Positions 1 to 10,224 of a stretch of DNA of 64,000 nt are shown here, piece by piece (positions within the stretch are counted from its first letter, which is position 1; every line of letters begins with the position of its first letter). A model generated the notes under the pieces. It was not told the DNA's origin. It searched no databases and saw nothing but the letters and a program-made list of their open reading frames with translations. Source of the stretch: Actinernus sp. WN-2022 (lineage: Eukaryota; Cnidaria; Anthozoa; Actiniaria; Actinernidae); NCBI GenBank assembly GCA_030867875.1, contig JAOWCC010000273.1:1-64000 (forward strand), given 5' to 3'. A program made the translations under genes and the position numbers.

Positions 1-1130
1 AGCAGAACTAAGATGTTCACAGCTCCAACGTCCAAAACGGTAATGGACAATGCCACAGCTTTGAAATACCGAGATCGTCCGTCCGCTCTAGAAAGCGTGA
101 CGCTATTACAATGGCTAAGAATGGTGAATCACGTTCCTAAGAAACCTGCTCCGTACAAAGAAGGCGTTACTTTAGTCGGCGTTAAATACGTATCGACTTT
201 CACGCGTGAGTACTTCCTTCAACAAGTGGTCATGAATGTCCCTCACAGAAGCATAGCAGAGTTGACCCATCCTCACGTGAATGAATTACCAGAACAACTT
301 CAGTTCTTCGCCGCAGCAATTCATCTATTACCAGCTATCTGGAATTGTCAAGTAGCTGTCGCTAGAAAGTTTGAAAGCGAAGGCCATAAAGACAGTTTCG
401 TTGCAACCATGATAACCCACGTCGCAATGTTGCAAGATTTGTTAAAGCTATGGAAGCTCAGAGTAATTTCTTCTAAGAATCTCAACGCTGAAAGCTGTGT
501 AGATGAACGAAGATATCGCTTAGATGCCGTTCAACAGCACGTTGTCGCCGTTGTGACAACAGCGTTAAAGAACCGAGAACAGTTTTATGAGACAGAAGAT
601 CATAGTTCTAATGACTTGCAAGAGAACGAAGACAGCGATTCCGACGATGATCGGGACGAGGCAGAATTAAGACCACAAAGTATTCACGTCACGGAACTGA
701 TTCCCAACGTCGATTGGCGAAAGTTGTTCTACGTGAAAGGAAAAGCTGGCACAGGAAAGACGTCCACTTTGTGCGCTACTGTCATAGCGAGCGATAACGA
801 TGGTTATCAGGTTATGGTTACCACTCCAACTGTTTTTTGGCAACCAAGTTTAAACAAGAGTTACAAGACCACGCTACTTGCGACACCGTTCACGTGGCAT
901 TCCACGTACCGGTGGATCCAAATGAGAGAGCTAAGATCAATTGGGATTGATCTCGATATGACCTCATTGTCATAGATGAAATCTCGATGATACCTATTAG
1001 AATATTCGAACACATACTTAGGACAGTGCAAGATCTTCCTTTTAGACCGGTCGTGTTGATGTCTGGTGACGTAGCCCAGCAACAACCGATCGACACTGTC
1101 GCAAACAGAGTTGTTCAAGTGCAATTGTGA
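1..1130 (+). pseudogene. Helitron Rep/helicase fragment, partial at window edge
   Basis: This is the back half of the array ORF, cut by the window start. It begins in the linker after the Rep domain and carries the acidic stretch near 640 and the Walker A motif GKAGTGKTS near 750. One T is missing in the T-run after ACTCCAACTG near 835. That shifts the frame, so translation ends at 975 after unrelated residues. The original frame can still be followed past the array-wide TGA near 950, through the Walker B segment LIVIDEIS and the motif III segment SGDVAQQQP, to a stop at 1128-1130. It is homologous to PIF1-family helicases fused to Rep in Helitrons. It is non-functional as seen here. Confidence 0.8.
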
Positions 1131-1335
1131 TTTTTATTATTTCTGTGGACTGGGCTTAATTAGCTTTAATGACCAAGATTAATTATATTTATGATTTTTA
1201 TGATTTTTATGGCTAGACTGATTAGTCTTTAGACTTATATCGATTTTTAATTGTGATTAATTTCTAGCAACAATGCATCATTTAAGCCTTACATACATGT
1301 ACATATGTACATACTGGTACCTATACATATAAATA

Positions 1336-1377
1336 TGAGTGTGTGCTAGTGTGTGTGTGTGTGTGCGGGTATGTGTG
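1336..1377. repeat. GT-rich microsatellite in unit
   Basis: A (GT)n run interrupted by CTA and CGG lies about 200 bp after the helicase relic and recurs in every unit. In the ninth unit (near 38430-38475) it is longer and interrupted by GAGT, as expected of replication slippage in a diverged edge copy. Confidence 0.8.
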
Positions 1378-2272
1378 GCAGTGAATGTATATATATGCAT
1401 ATATCAATAGTTATTTAGTTTACAGTTGGTGTGTTGTCGCAGGACTTTTACCGACTCAATAAATGTAGATGTAGATGTAGACTAAGTTTCGATCTTCAAG
1501 GGAACGACACAAAACACAACCGTTTGGGCCACTTGCCACACACTCACGTGTCTTTATTTTGGTCTGCAAGTGATTCGCAAGTCCACATTGTGAAATGGCA
1601 CTACAAATCCTGGGTGTAAATAGTAGTGATTGCCTCTTTTCTTTGACTGCTTTCTGGGATTTCCTTTTCTATTGATCTTTCTTTCATTCCTTGTGAAATT
1701 TTCTGCTTCCCAATGTGTCCATTTTTACAAGAGCAGTGTCATTGCAGCAAGTCAGCTTGAGTTTACTGAAGGTTTTAAGGGTAGCTTGAAATACATTAAC
1801 CCTTTCACTCCCAAGAGTGCCATATGGCACTATTACTGGTTACTTGCTTTGAGGGTTTAAATCTGACTAAGTTCAAAGAGCAATGCCCTGAGATTCCCAC
1901 ACACCTTAATGTATAGACCAATGATCCTATTGAACTGCATTAGGCATATTAAAAATGAATAATTTCATCTAAATCCTCCTTTCTTTGCATAACTTAACTA
2001 TAGTTGACATTATTTCATTTCAGAAAAAAAGACTAAAATAGCACTTTCAAAAATAATTATTTCTCCTCAGATTCTACATTTTCTCTCAAAAATGCATATT
2101 TCACATAACATTTAGAGTTTCATGTTTGCACTAACCTCACTTTCTGTCTCCCAACACCTAAACTTGCCCAGAACCAGGCCATTCTGTCCACAAGCACTTC
2201 ACGGCAAGCTTGGTGTTTACCTTTTCACACGAGGAGTTTAAGAGACTAAGAAGGAATGAAAGCTAGTCAGAG

Positions 2273-2800
2273 GTGAATGGGGTAGTATTTTGTGTGTGTT
2301 TTATTTTATTTTCATTCACTGTATTAACCCTAACCTCGTTAATTCAACATGCATCTTATATCTGATTTATGGTAACCATATTAAAGGAATTTGTTAATCC
2401 AATGTTAACGTTTGCCATGCTATCGTTTAATTTTTGTTTTCAATGTTATGTATAGATGCAGGAGTACGAACAGATCTATAGCCTCTTGTTGCAGGAGGTA
2501 ATGAACACATTATTTATACGTCATGTGAATCGTCATGTGAATGGGATAGTAGTTTGTGTGTGTTTTATTTTATTTTCATTCAGTGTATTAACCCTAACCT
2601 CGGTAATTCAACATGCACCTTATATCTGATTTATGGTAACCATATTAAACGAATTTGTTAATGCAATGTAAACGTTTGACATGCTATCGTTTAATATTTA
2701 TGTTCGTTATGTATATTTGAAGGAGCTCCACAAGCTGTGTGTAAAGTGTCTGGAGGAGCGGGTAATGAACGCATTATTTATACGTCATGTGATACTTTTT
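2273..2800 (+). repeat. 264-bp tandem duplication inside the unit
   Basis: Two diverged copies with a 264-bp offset begin at about 2273 and 2537. Each has a GTGAATGGG start, a TGTGTGTGTTTTATTTTATTTTCATTCA-type tract, ATTAACCCTAACCTCG, then TCTGATTTATGGTAACCATATTAAA, and ends with a 42-nt exon-like block followed by GTAATGAAC. The exon-like blocks are 2456-2497 (reads MQEYEQIYSLLLQE) and 2720-2761 (reads KELHKLCVKCLEER). Both have open frames and a GT donor. It recurs in every unit. Confidence 0.75.
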
Positions 2801-3171
2801 TGGCAAATCATGTATTCAGTTGTTTACTTTTATGAAATAATAAAGCTCGATATTTACCGTTGTACAATATCAATCATCATCCCTAGACTGGGAGAAACAT
2901 ACTTTTCCTTACATATGCATGTGTGTTACATGCTTTTTGGATTAGGGTTATTAGCACGTTTTCCAATATGAAATAGATACTTGCTGGGGTTAGGGCTACC
3001 ATATAATTGAACGTTCAAGTGAGCCTTTGTAAATGATATGCCATATATCGCGAGTCTTTAATCTAGCTACAAATCGAGAGAATACATGTGAGAACCAAGA
3101 ACTACTTGTGAAATAGATTTCAATAGTTTTTTGGAGACTGTTTTTCAAACAACATGTAATTTTTTTCTAAA

Positions 3172-3385
3172 GTCTACGTTATACACCAACATCTCGACAG
3201 TTACTTTTCTTTCCTAAACTCTACGTTATACACCATCATCTCGACAGTTAGTTTATTTTCTTTCTTTTTTTCCAAACCACAAGTTATACACCATCATCTC
3301 GATACTTCGTTTTTTCCCATAAATTGTAGATTATACACCATCATGTCGACAGTTTGTTAATTTGCTGAACTCTACGTTATATAGT
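3172..3385. repeat. Minisatellite upstream of the Rep ORF
   Basis: Four to five imperfect copies of a 50-60 bp module lie here, each containing TATACACCATCATCTCGACA or a close variant preceded by CTACGTTA. They are separated by T-rich spacers. The array lies about 300 bp before the Rep ORF and recurs in every unit. In the ninth unit the T-run between modules is expanded (near 40365). These are repeated motifs with a possible protein-binding role, but nothing in the sequence proves one. Confidence 0.7.
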
Positions 3386-3694
3386 ATGACATACGTAATT
3401 CTTGTATCCTGTACTTTTCTTTTCATAAAGCCCTTAAGTCATTACACTTCTCATGAACCAAGCTTTCTTCTTTCAACCTAACCGATTTAGGGTGGGCCGG
3501 GTGGGTTGTTGCGTGACGTATAAGTCTCAGGTTATTAAACATCCCCATGAGTCCCAAACTTACAAGAGGTTGACAATGTACATTGTATATCGTAAATGCC
3601 GTTAAACGTAAGTTTTTCCTAACTTTCATATATATCATATATTTCCAAAATCAGTTTCCTCATCAAAGTCAATTCTTGCATCATTGATTATCAA

Positions 3695-5587
3695 ATGGAC
3701 TTTGAACTCTTGCAGTTCGAGTATGACAGATGGCTATTTAAAACTGTAAGTGGGGCCATTGCAATCGACAAGAGAATGAATTGCTCGCCAGCGAAATCAC
3801 TTGATGCAAAGCGTTTCAGCCCAGAATTCTGGAAGTGGAAGCATAGGGTGCTATTGGATGCTTTAGAGCAGTTTGGCTTCCCATCTGTATTTGTCACAAT
3901 CAGTCCATACGAGTGGTCGTTCCCTTGGGTCAAATGGCTTGAGAATATCACAGATGTGACTGGCAAATGTCCTACGAAACTCAGCGCATCGGAAACGTTA
4001 CACATCTCACATGTGTTAGCTCAACTGGTAAGAGGCTTCCTATGTGGGTTGAATGACATCAGATGGAGAAATCATGCATTTCACAACACGAAGCATGACG
4101 TTCCCAATGTAGAAACGTACTTCTACATATTTGAATTTCAGCAAAGGGGAACCGTCCACTTGCATCTCTTGGTGTGGCTTAAGGATTTTAAGTCTATAAA
4201 CACTCATACCATAAGAGCGGATATTCCTTGGGAGAGGCCAGACATGGCATATTTAGTGACAAAGGTGCAGAAATCTGACAAAGGCGTTAACCTTCAACAA
4301 GAAGAAGCTACTCATTTCCAGACCGATGACGGCCAAACGGTCCTCAATCTCAAACACCCAGCTGACGCGTTCCAAATCAATCTTAGAGCTTATTTAATAA
4401 ATGTACTTGGTGCATTGAAATGCTCTATGGACTTTCAGTCCACAGATGGAAGAGGTATGGTTCTCAGATACGTATCGGCTTACGTATCTAAATGGCAAGA
4501 CTCATATAGTAATCAGGGATTGTATTCGAAGCATGTCTTGCCGTACCAGGCTGCGTACAGAATGTTTCGCGAATTTTCTCCGTGCGAACCAGAAATGTGG
4601 CTAGCGTTAAGCGCAGTCAAACAAGCCTGGAGTGGAAGCAGAACTAAGATGTTCACAGCTCCAACGTCCAAAACGGTAATGGACAATGCCACAGCTTTGA
4701 AATACCGAGATCGTCCGTCCGCTCTAGAAAGCGTGACGCTATTACAATGGCTAAGAATGGTGAATCACGTTCCTAAGAAACCTGCTCCGTACAAAGAAGG
4801 CGTTACTTTAGTCGGCGTTAAATACGTATCGACTTTCACGCGTGAGTACTTCCTTCAACAAGTGGTCATGAATGTCCCTCACAGAAGCATAGCAGAGTTG
4901 ACCCATCCTCACGTGAATGAATTACCAGAACAACTTCAGTTCTTCGCCGCAGCAATTCATCTATTACCAGCTATCTGGAATTGTCAAGTAGCTGTCGCTA
5001 GAAAGTTTGAAAGCGAAGGCCATAAAGACAGTTTCGTTGCAACCATGATAACCCACGTCGCAATGTTGCAAGATTTGTTAAAGCTATGGAAGCTCAGAGT
5101 AATTTCTTCTAAGAATCTCAACGCTGAAAGCTGTGTAGATGAACGAAGATATCGCTTAGATGCCGTTCAACAGCACGTTGTCGCCGTTGTGACAACAGCG
5201 TTAAAGAACCGAGAACAGTTTTATGAGACAGAAGATCATAGTTCTAATGACTTGCAAGAGAACGAAGACAGCGATTCCGACGATGATCGGGACGAGGCAG
5301 AATTAAGACCACAAAGTATTCACGTCACGGAACTGATTCCCAACGTCGATTGGCGAAAGTTGTTCTACGTGAAAGGAAAAGCTGGCACAGGAAAGACGTC
5401 CACTTTGTGCGCTACTGTCATAGCGAGCGATAACGATGGTTATCAGGTTATGGTTACCACTCCAACTGTTTTTTTGGCAACCAAGTTTAAACAAGAGTTA
5501 CAAGACCACGCTACTTGCGACACCGTTCACGTGGCATTCCACGTACCGGTGGATCCAAATGAGAGAGCTAAGATCAATTGGGATTGA
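3695..5587 (+). CDS. Truncated Helitron Rep/helicase ORF, array copy 1
   Basis: This is a 630-residue ORF. The Rep (helitron-like N) domain spans roughly residues 1-290. It has the HUH-type metal motif VHLHLLVWL (His155, His157) in the context FEFQQRG and the two-tyrosine motif YVSAY (Tyr259, Tyr263), which in Helitrons nick and rejoin DNA during rolling-circle transposition. A linker with an acidic patch (near 515-535) leads to the Walker A motif GKAGTGKTS (561-569) of a PIF1-type helicase. Translation stops at TGA after residue 630. The same frame then continues to 5767 with the Walker B and motif III relics, and helicase motifs IV-VI are absent. Complete Helitron proteins are usually well over 1,000 residues, so both ends are truncated. 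Variants here are His171, Asn199 and Val592. Autonomous activity is unlikely. Confidence 0.85.
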   Translation: MDFELLQFEYDRWLFKTVSGAIAIDKRMNCSPAKSLDAKRFSPEFWKWKHRVLLDALEQFGFPSVFVTISPYEWSFPWVKWLENITDVTGKCPTKLSASETLHISHVLAQLVRGFLCGLNDIRWRNHAFHNTKHDVPNVETYFYIFEFQQRGTVHLHLLVWLKDFKSINTHTIRADIPWERPDMAYLVTKVQKSDKGVNLQQEEATHFQTDDGQTVLNLKHPADAFQINLRAYLINVLGALKCSMDFQSTDGRGMVLRYVSAYVSKWQDSYSNQGLYSKHVLPYQAAYRMFREFSPCEPEMWLALSAVKQAWSGSRTKMFTAPTSKTVMDNATALKYRDRPSALESVTLLQWLRMVNHVPKKPAPYKEGVTLVGVKYVSTFTREYFLQQVVMNVPHRSIAELTHPHVNELPEQLQFFAAAIHLLPAIWNCQVAVARKFESEGHKDSFVATMITHVAMLQDLLKLWKLRVISSKNLNAESCVDERRYRLDAVQQHVVAVVTTALKNREQFYETEDHSSNDLQENEDSDSDDDRDEAELRPQSIHVTELIPNVDWRKLFYVKGKAGTGKTSTLCATVIASDNDGYQVMVTTPTVFLATKFKQELQDHATCDTVHVAFHVPVDPNERAKINWD

Positions 5588-8331
5588 TCTCGATATGACC
5601 TCATTGTCATAGATGAAATCTCGATGATACCTATTAGAATATTCGAACACATACTTAGGACAGTGCAAGATCTTCCTTTTAGACCGGTCGTGTTGATGTC
5701 TGGTGACGTAGCCCAGCAACAACCGATCGACACTGTCGCAAACAGAGTTGTTCAAGTGCAATTGTGATTTTTATTATTTCTGTGGACTGGGCTTAATTAG
5801 CTTTAATGACCAAGATTAATTATATTTATGATTTTTATGATTTTTATGGCTAGACTGATTAGTCTTTAGACTTATATCGATTTTTAATTGTGATTAATTT
5901 CTAGCAACAATGCATCATTTAAGCCTTACATACATGTACATATGTACATACTGGTACCTATACATATAAATATGAGTGTGTGCTAGTGTGTGTGTGTGTG
6001 TGCGGGTATGTGTGGCAGTGAATGTATATATATGCATATATCAATAGTTATTTAGTTTACAGTTGGTGTGTTGTCGCAGGACTTTTACCGACTCAATAAA
6101 TGTAGATGTAGATGTAGACTAAGTTTCGATCTTCAAGGGAACGACACAAAACACAACCGTTTGGGCCACTTGCCACACACTCACGTGTCTTTATTTTGGT
6201 CTGCAAGTGATTCGCAAGTCCACATTGTGAAATGGCACTACAAATCCTGGGTGTAAATAGTAGTGATTGCCTCTTTTCTTTGACTGCTTTCTGGGATTTC
6301 CTTTTCTATTGATCTTTCTTTCATTCCTTGTGAAATTTTCTGCTTCCCAATGTGTCCATTTTTACAAGAGCAGTGTCATTGCAGCAAGTCAGCTTGAGTT
6401 TACTGAAGGTTTTAAGGGTAGCTTGAAATACATTAACCCTTTCACTCCCAAGAGTGCCATATGGCACTATTACTGGTTACTTGCTTTGAGGGTTTAAATC
6501 TGACTAAGTTCAAAGAGCAATGCCCTGAGATTCCCACACACCTTAATGTATAGACCAATGATCCTATTGAACTGCATTAGGCATATTAAAAATGAATAAT
6601 TTCATCTAAATCCTCCTTTCTTTGCATAACTTAACTATAGTTGACATTATTTCATTTCAGAAAAAAAGACTAAAATAGCACTTTCAAAAATAATTATTTC
6701 TCCTCAGATTCTACATTTTCTCTCAAAAATGCATATTTCACATAACATTTAGAGTTTCATGTTTGCACTAACCTCACTTTCTGTCTCCCAACACCTAAAC
6801 TTGCCCAGAACCAGGCCATTCTGTCCACAAGCACTTCACGGCAAGCTTGGTGTTTACCTTTTCACACGAGGAGTTTAAGAGACTAAGAAGGAATGAAAGC
6901 TAGTCAGAGGTGAATGGGGTAGTATTTTGTGTGTGTTTTATTTTATTTTCATTCACTGTATTAACCCTAACCTCGTTAATTCAACATGCATCTTATATCT
7001 GATTTATGGTAACCATATTAAAGGAATTTGTTAATCCAATGTTAACGTTTGCCATGCTATCGTTTAATTTTTGTTTTCAATGTTATGTATAGATGCAGGA
7101 GTACGAACAGATCTATAGCCTCTTGTTGCAGGAGGTAATGAACACATTATTTATACGTCATGTGAATCGTCATGTGAATGGGATAGTAGTTTGTGTGTGT
7201 TTTATTTTATTTTCATTCAGTGTATTAACCCTAACCTCGGTAATTCAACATGCACCTTATATCTGATTTATGGTAACCATATTAAACGAATTTGTTAATG
7301 CAATGTAAACGTTTGACATGCTATCGTTTAATATTTATGTTCGTTATGTATATTTGAAGGAGCTCCACAAGCTGTGTGTAAAGTGTCTGGAGGAGCGGGT
7401 AATGAACGCATTATTTATACGTCATGTGATACTTTTTTGGCAAATCATGTATTCAGTTGTTTACTTTTATGAAATAATAAAGCTCGATATTTACCGTTGT
7501 ACAATATCAATCATCATCCCTAGACTGGGAGAAACATACTTTTCCTTACATATGCATGTGTGTTACATGCTTTTTGGATTAGGGTTATTAGCACGTTTTC
7601 CAATATGAAATAGATACTTGCTGGGGTTAGGGCTACCATATAATTGAACGTTCAAGTGAGCCTTTGTAAATGATATGCCATATATCGCGAGTCTTTAATC
7701 TAGCTACAAATCGAGAGAATACATGTGAGAACCAAGAACTACTTGTGAAATAGATTTCAATATTTTTTTGGAGACTGTTTTTCAAACAACATGTAATTTT
7801 TTTCTAAAGTCTACGTTATACACCAACATCTCGACAGTTACTTTTCTTTCCTAAACTCTACGTTATACACCATCATCTCGACAGTTAGTTTATTTTCTTT
7901 CTTTTTTTCCAAACCACAAGTTATACACCATCATCTCGATACTTCGTTTTTTCCCATAAATTGTAGATTATACACCATCATGTCGACAGTTTGTTAATTT
8001 GCTGAACTCTACGTTATATAGTATGACATACGTAATTCTTGTATCCTGTACTTTTCTTTTCATAAAGCCCTTAAGTCATTACACTTCTCATGAACCAAGC
8101 TTTCTTCTTTCAACCTAACCGATTTAGGGTGGGCCGGGTGGGTTGTTGCGTGACGTATAAGTCTCAGGTTATTAAACATCCCCATGAGTCCCAAACTTAC
8201 AAGAGGTTGACAATGTACATTGTATATCGTAAATGCCGTTAAACGTAAGTTTTTCCTAACTTTCATATATATCATATATTTCCAAAATCAGTTTCCTCAT
8301 CAAAGTCAATTCTTGCATCATTGATTATCAA

Positions 8332-10224
8332 ATGGACTTTGAACTCTTGCAGTTCGAGTATGACAGATGGCTATTTAAAACTGTAAGTGGGGCCATTGCA
8401 ATCGACAAGAGAATGAATTGCTCGCCAGCGAAATCACTTGATGCAAAGCGTTTCAGCCCAGAATTCTGGAAGTGGAAGCATAGGGTGCTATTGGATGCTT
8501 TAGAGCAGTTTGGCTTCCCATCTGTATTTGTCACAATCAGTCCATACGAGTGGTCGTTCCCTTGGGTCAAATGGCTTGAGAATATCACAGATGTGACTGG
8601 CAAATGTCCTACGAAACTCAGCGCATCGGAAACGTTACACATCTCACATGTGTTAGCTCAACTGGTAAGAGGCTTCCTATGTGGGTTGAATGACATCAGA
8701 TGGAGAAATCATGCATTTCACAACACGAAGCATGACGTTCCCAATGTAGAAACGTACTTCTACATATTTGAATTTCAGCAAAGGGGAACCGTCCACTTGC
8801 ATCTCTTGGTGTGGCTTAAGGATTTTAAGTCTATAAACACTCATACCATAAGAGCGGATATTCCTTGGGAGAGGCCAGACATGGCATATTTAGTGACAAA
8901 GGTGCAGAAATCTGACAAAGGCGTTAACCTTCAACAAGAAGAAGCTACTCATTTCCAGACCGATGACGGCCAAACGGTCCTCAATCTCAAACACCCAGCT
9001 GACGCGTTCCAAATCAATCTTAGAGCTTATTTAATAAATGTACTTGGTGCATTGAAATGCTCTATGGACTTTCAGTCCACAGATGGAAGAGGTATGGTTC
9101 TCAGATACGTATCGGCTTACGTATCTAAATGGCAAGACTCATATAGTAATCAGGGATTGTATTCGAAGCATGTCTTGCCGTACCAGGCTGCGTACAGAAT
9201 GTTTCGCGAATTTTCTCCGTGCGAACCAGAAATGTGGCTAGCGTTAAGCGCAGTCAAACAAGCCTGGAGTGGAAGCAGAACTAAGATGTTCACAGCTCCA
9301 ACGTCCAAAACGGTAATGGACAATGCCACAGCTTTGAAATACCGAGATCGTCCGTCCGCTCTAGAAAGCGTGACGCTATTACAATGGCTAAGAATGGTGA
9401 ATCACGTTCCTAAGAAACCTGCTCCGTACAAAGAAGGCGTTACTTTAGTCGGCGTTAAATACGTATCGACTTTCACGCGTGAGTACTTCCTTCAACAAGT
9501 GGTCATGAATGTCCCTCACAGAAGCATAGCAGAGTTGACCCATCCTCACGTGAATGAATTACCAGAACAACTTCAGTTCTTCGCCGCAGCAATTCATCTA
9601 TTACCAGCTATCTGGAATTGTCAAGTAGCTGTCGCTAGAAAGTTTGAAAGCGAAGGCCATAAAGACAGTTTCGTTGCAACCATGATAACCCACGTCGCAA
9701 TGTTGCAAGATTTGTTAAAGCTATGGAAGCTCAGAGTAATTTCTTCTAAGAATCTCAACGCTGAAAGCTGTGTAGATGAACGAAGATATCGCTTAGATGC
9801 CGTTCAACAGCACGTTGTCGCCGTTGTGACAACAGCGTTAAAGAACCGAGAACAGTTTTATGAGACAGAAGATCATAGTTCTAATGACTTGCAAGAGAAC
9901 GAAGACAGCGATTCCGACGATGATCGGGACGAGGCAGAATTAAGACCACAAAGTATTCACGTCACGGAACTGATTCCCAACGTCGATTGGCGAAAGTTGT
10001 TCTACGTGAAAGGAAAAGCTGGCACAGGAAAGACGTCCACTTTGTGCGCTACTGTCATAGCGAGCGATAACGATGGTTATCAGGTTATGGTTACCACTCC
10101 AACTGGTTTTTTGGCAACCAAGTTTAAACAAGAGTTACAAGACCACGCTACTTGCGACACCGTTCACGTGGCATTCCACGTACCGGTGGATCCAAATGAG
10201 AGAGCTAAGATCAATTGGGATTGA
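8332..10224 (+). CDS. Truncated Helitron Rep/helicase ORF, array copy 2
   Basis: This is the same 630-residue ORF as at 3695, with intact HUH (His155, His157), Y2 (Tyr259, Tyr263) and Walker A motifs and the same terminating TGA. The in-frame helicase relic runs on to 10404. The variants are His171, Asn199 and Gly592. Gly592 restores the TPTGFLA motif expected in PIF1 helicase motif Ia, where other copies have Val from a G-to-T change. The upstream spacer has the T variant of the G/T site near 7762. Confidence 0.85.
   Translation: MDFELLQFEYDRWLFKTVSGAIAIDKRMNCSPAKSLDAKRFSPEFWKWKHRVLLDALEQFGFPSVFVTISPYEWSFPWVKWLENITDVTGKCPTKLSASETLHISHVLAQLVRGFLCGLNDIRWRNHAFHNTKHDVPNVETYFYIFEFQQRGTVHLHLLVWLKDFKSINTHTIRADIPWERPDMAYLVTKVQKSDKGVNLQQEEATHFQTDDGQTVLNLKHPADAFQINLRAYLINVLGALKCSMDFQSTDGRGMVLRYVSAYVSKWQDSYSNQGLYSKHVLPYQAAYRMFREFSPCEPEMWLALSAVKQAWSGSRTKMFTAPTSKTVMDNATALKYRDRPSALESVTLLQWLRMVNHVPKKPAPYKEGVTLVGVKYVSTFTREYFLQQVVMNVPHRSIAELTHPHVNELPEQLQFFAAAIHLLPAIWNCQVAVARKFESEGHKDSFVATMITHVAMLQDLLKLWKLRVISSKNLNAESCVDERRYRLDAVQQHVVAVVTTALKNREQFYETEDHSSNDLQENEDSDSDDDRDEAELRPQSIHVTELIPNVDWRKLFYVKGKAGTGKTSTLCATVIASDNDGYQVMVTTPTGFLATKFKQELQDHATCDTVHVAFHVPVDPNERAKINWD

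Larger units (their letters stand above)
1131..3694. repeat. Non-coding spacer of the array unit
   Basis: This 2.56-kb AT-rich spacer separates successive Rep/helicase ORFs and recurs in each unit at +4,637-bp steps. It contains short ATTTTTATG repeats (near 1190), a palindromic ACATGTACATATGTACAT run (near 1295), a GT microsatellite, GTAGAT triplets (near 1463), a 264-bp internal duplication with exon-like segments, and a minisatellite just before the next ORF. Short ORFs of 60-100 codons occur but lack family features and look spurious. No Helitron 3' hairpin with a CTRR end could be identified with confidence. Confidence 0.7.

Noticed and set aside
861..1124. Minus-strand 87-codon ORF repeated in each unit
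   Set aside because: It lies antisense to the helicase frame (Walker B and motif III) and its repetition only reflects the array.
1431..2971. Short plus-strand ORFs (62, 76 and 96 codons) in the unit spacer
   Set aside because: Some have no ATG start, composition follows the AT-rich DNA, and they are conserved only because the unit is.
2320..2990. CCCTAA and TTAGGG motifs as telomeric repeats
   Set aside because: They are isolated single copies (ATTAACCCTAACCTCG, GGATTAGGGTTATT) inside the spacer, not tandem telomere arrays.
3691..4005. Minus-strand 104-codon ORF opposite the Rep domain
   Set aside because: Shadow of the Rep coding frame, with no features of its own.
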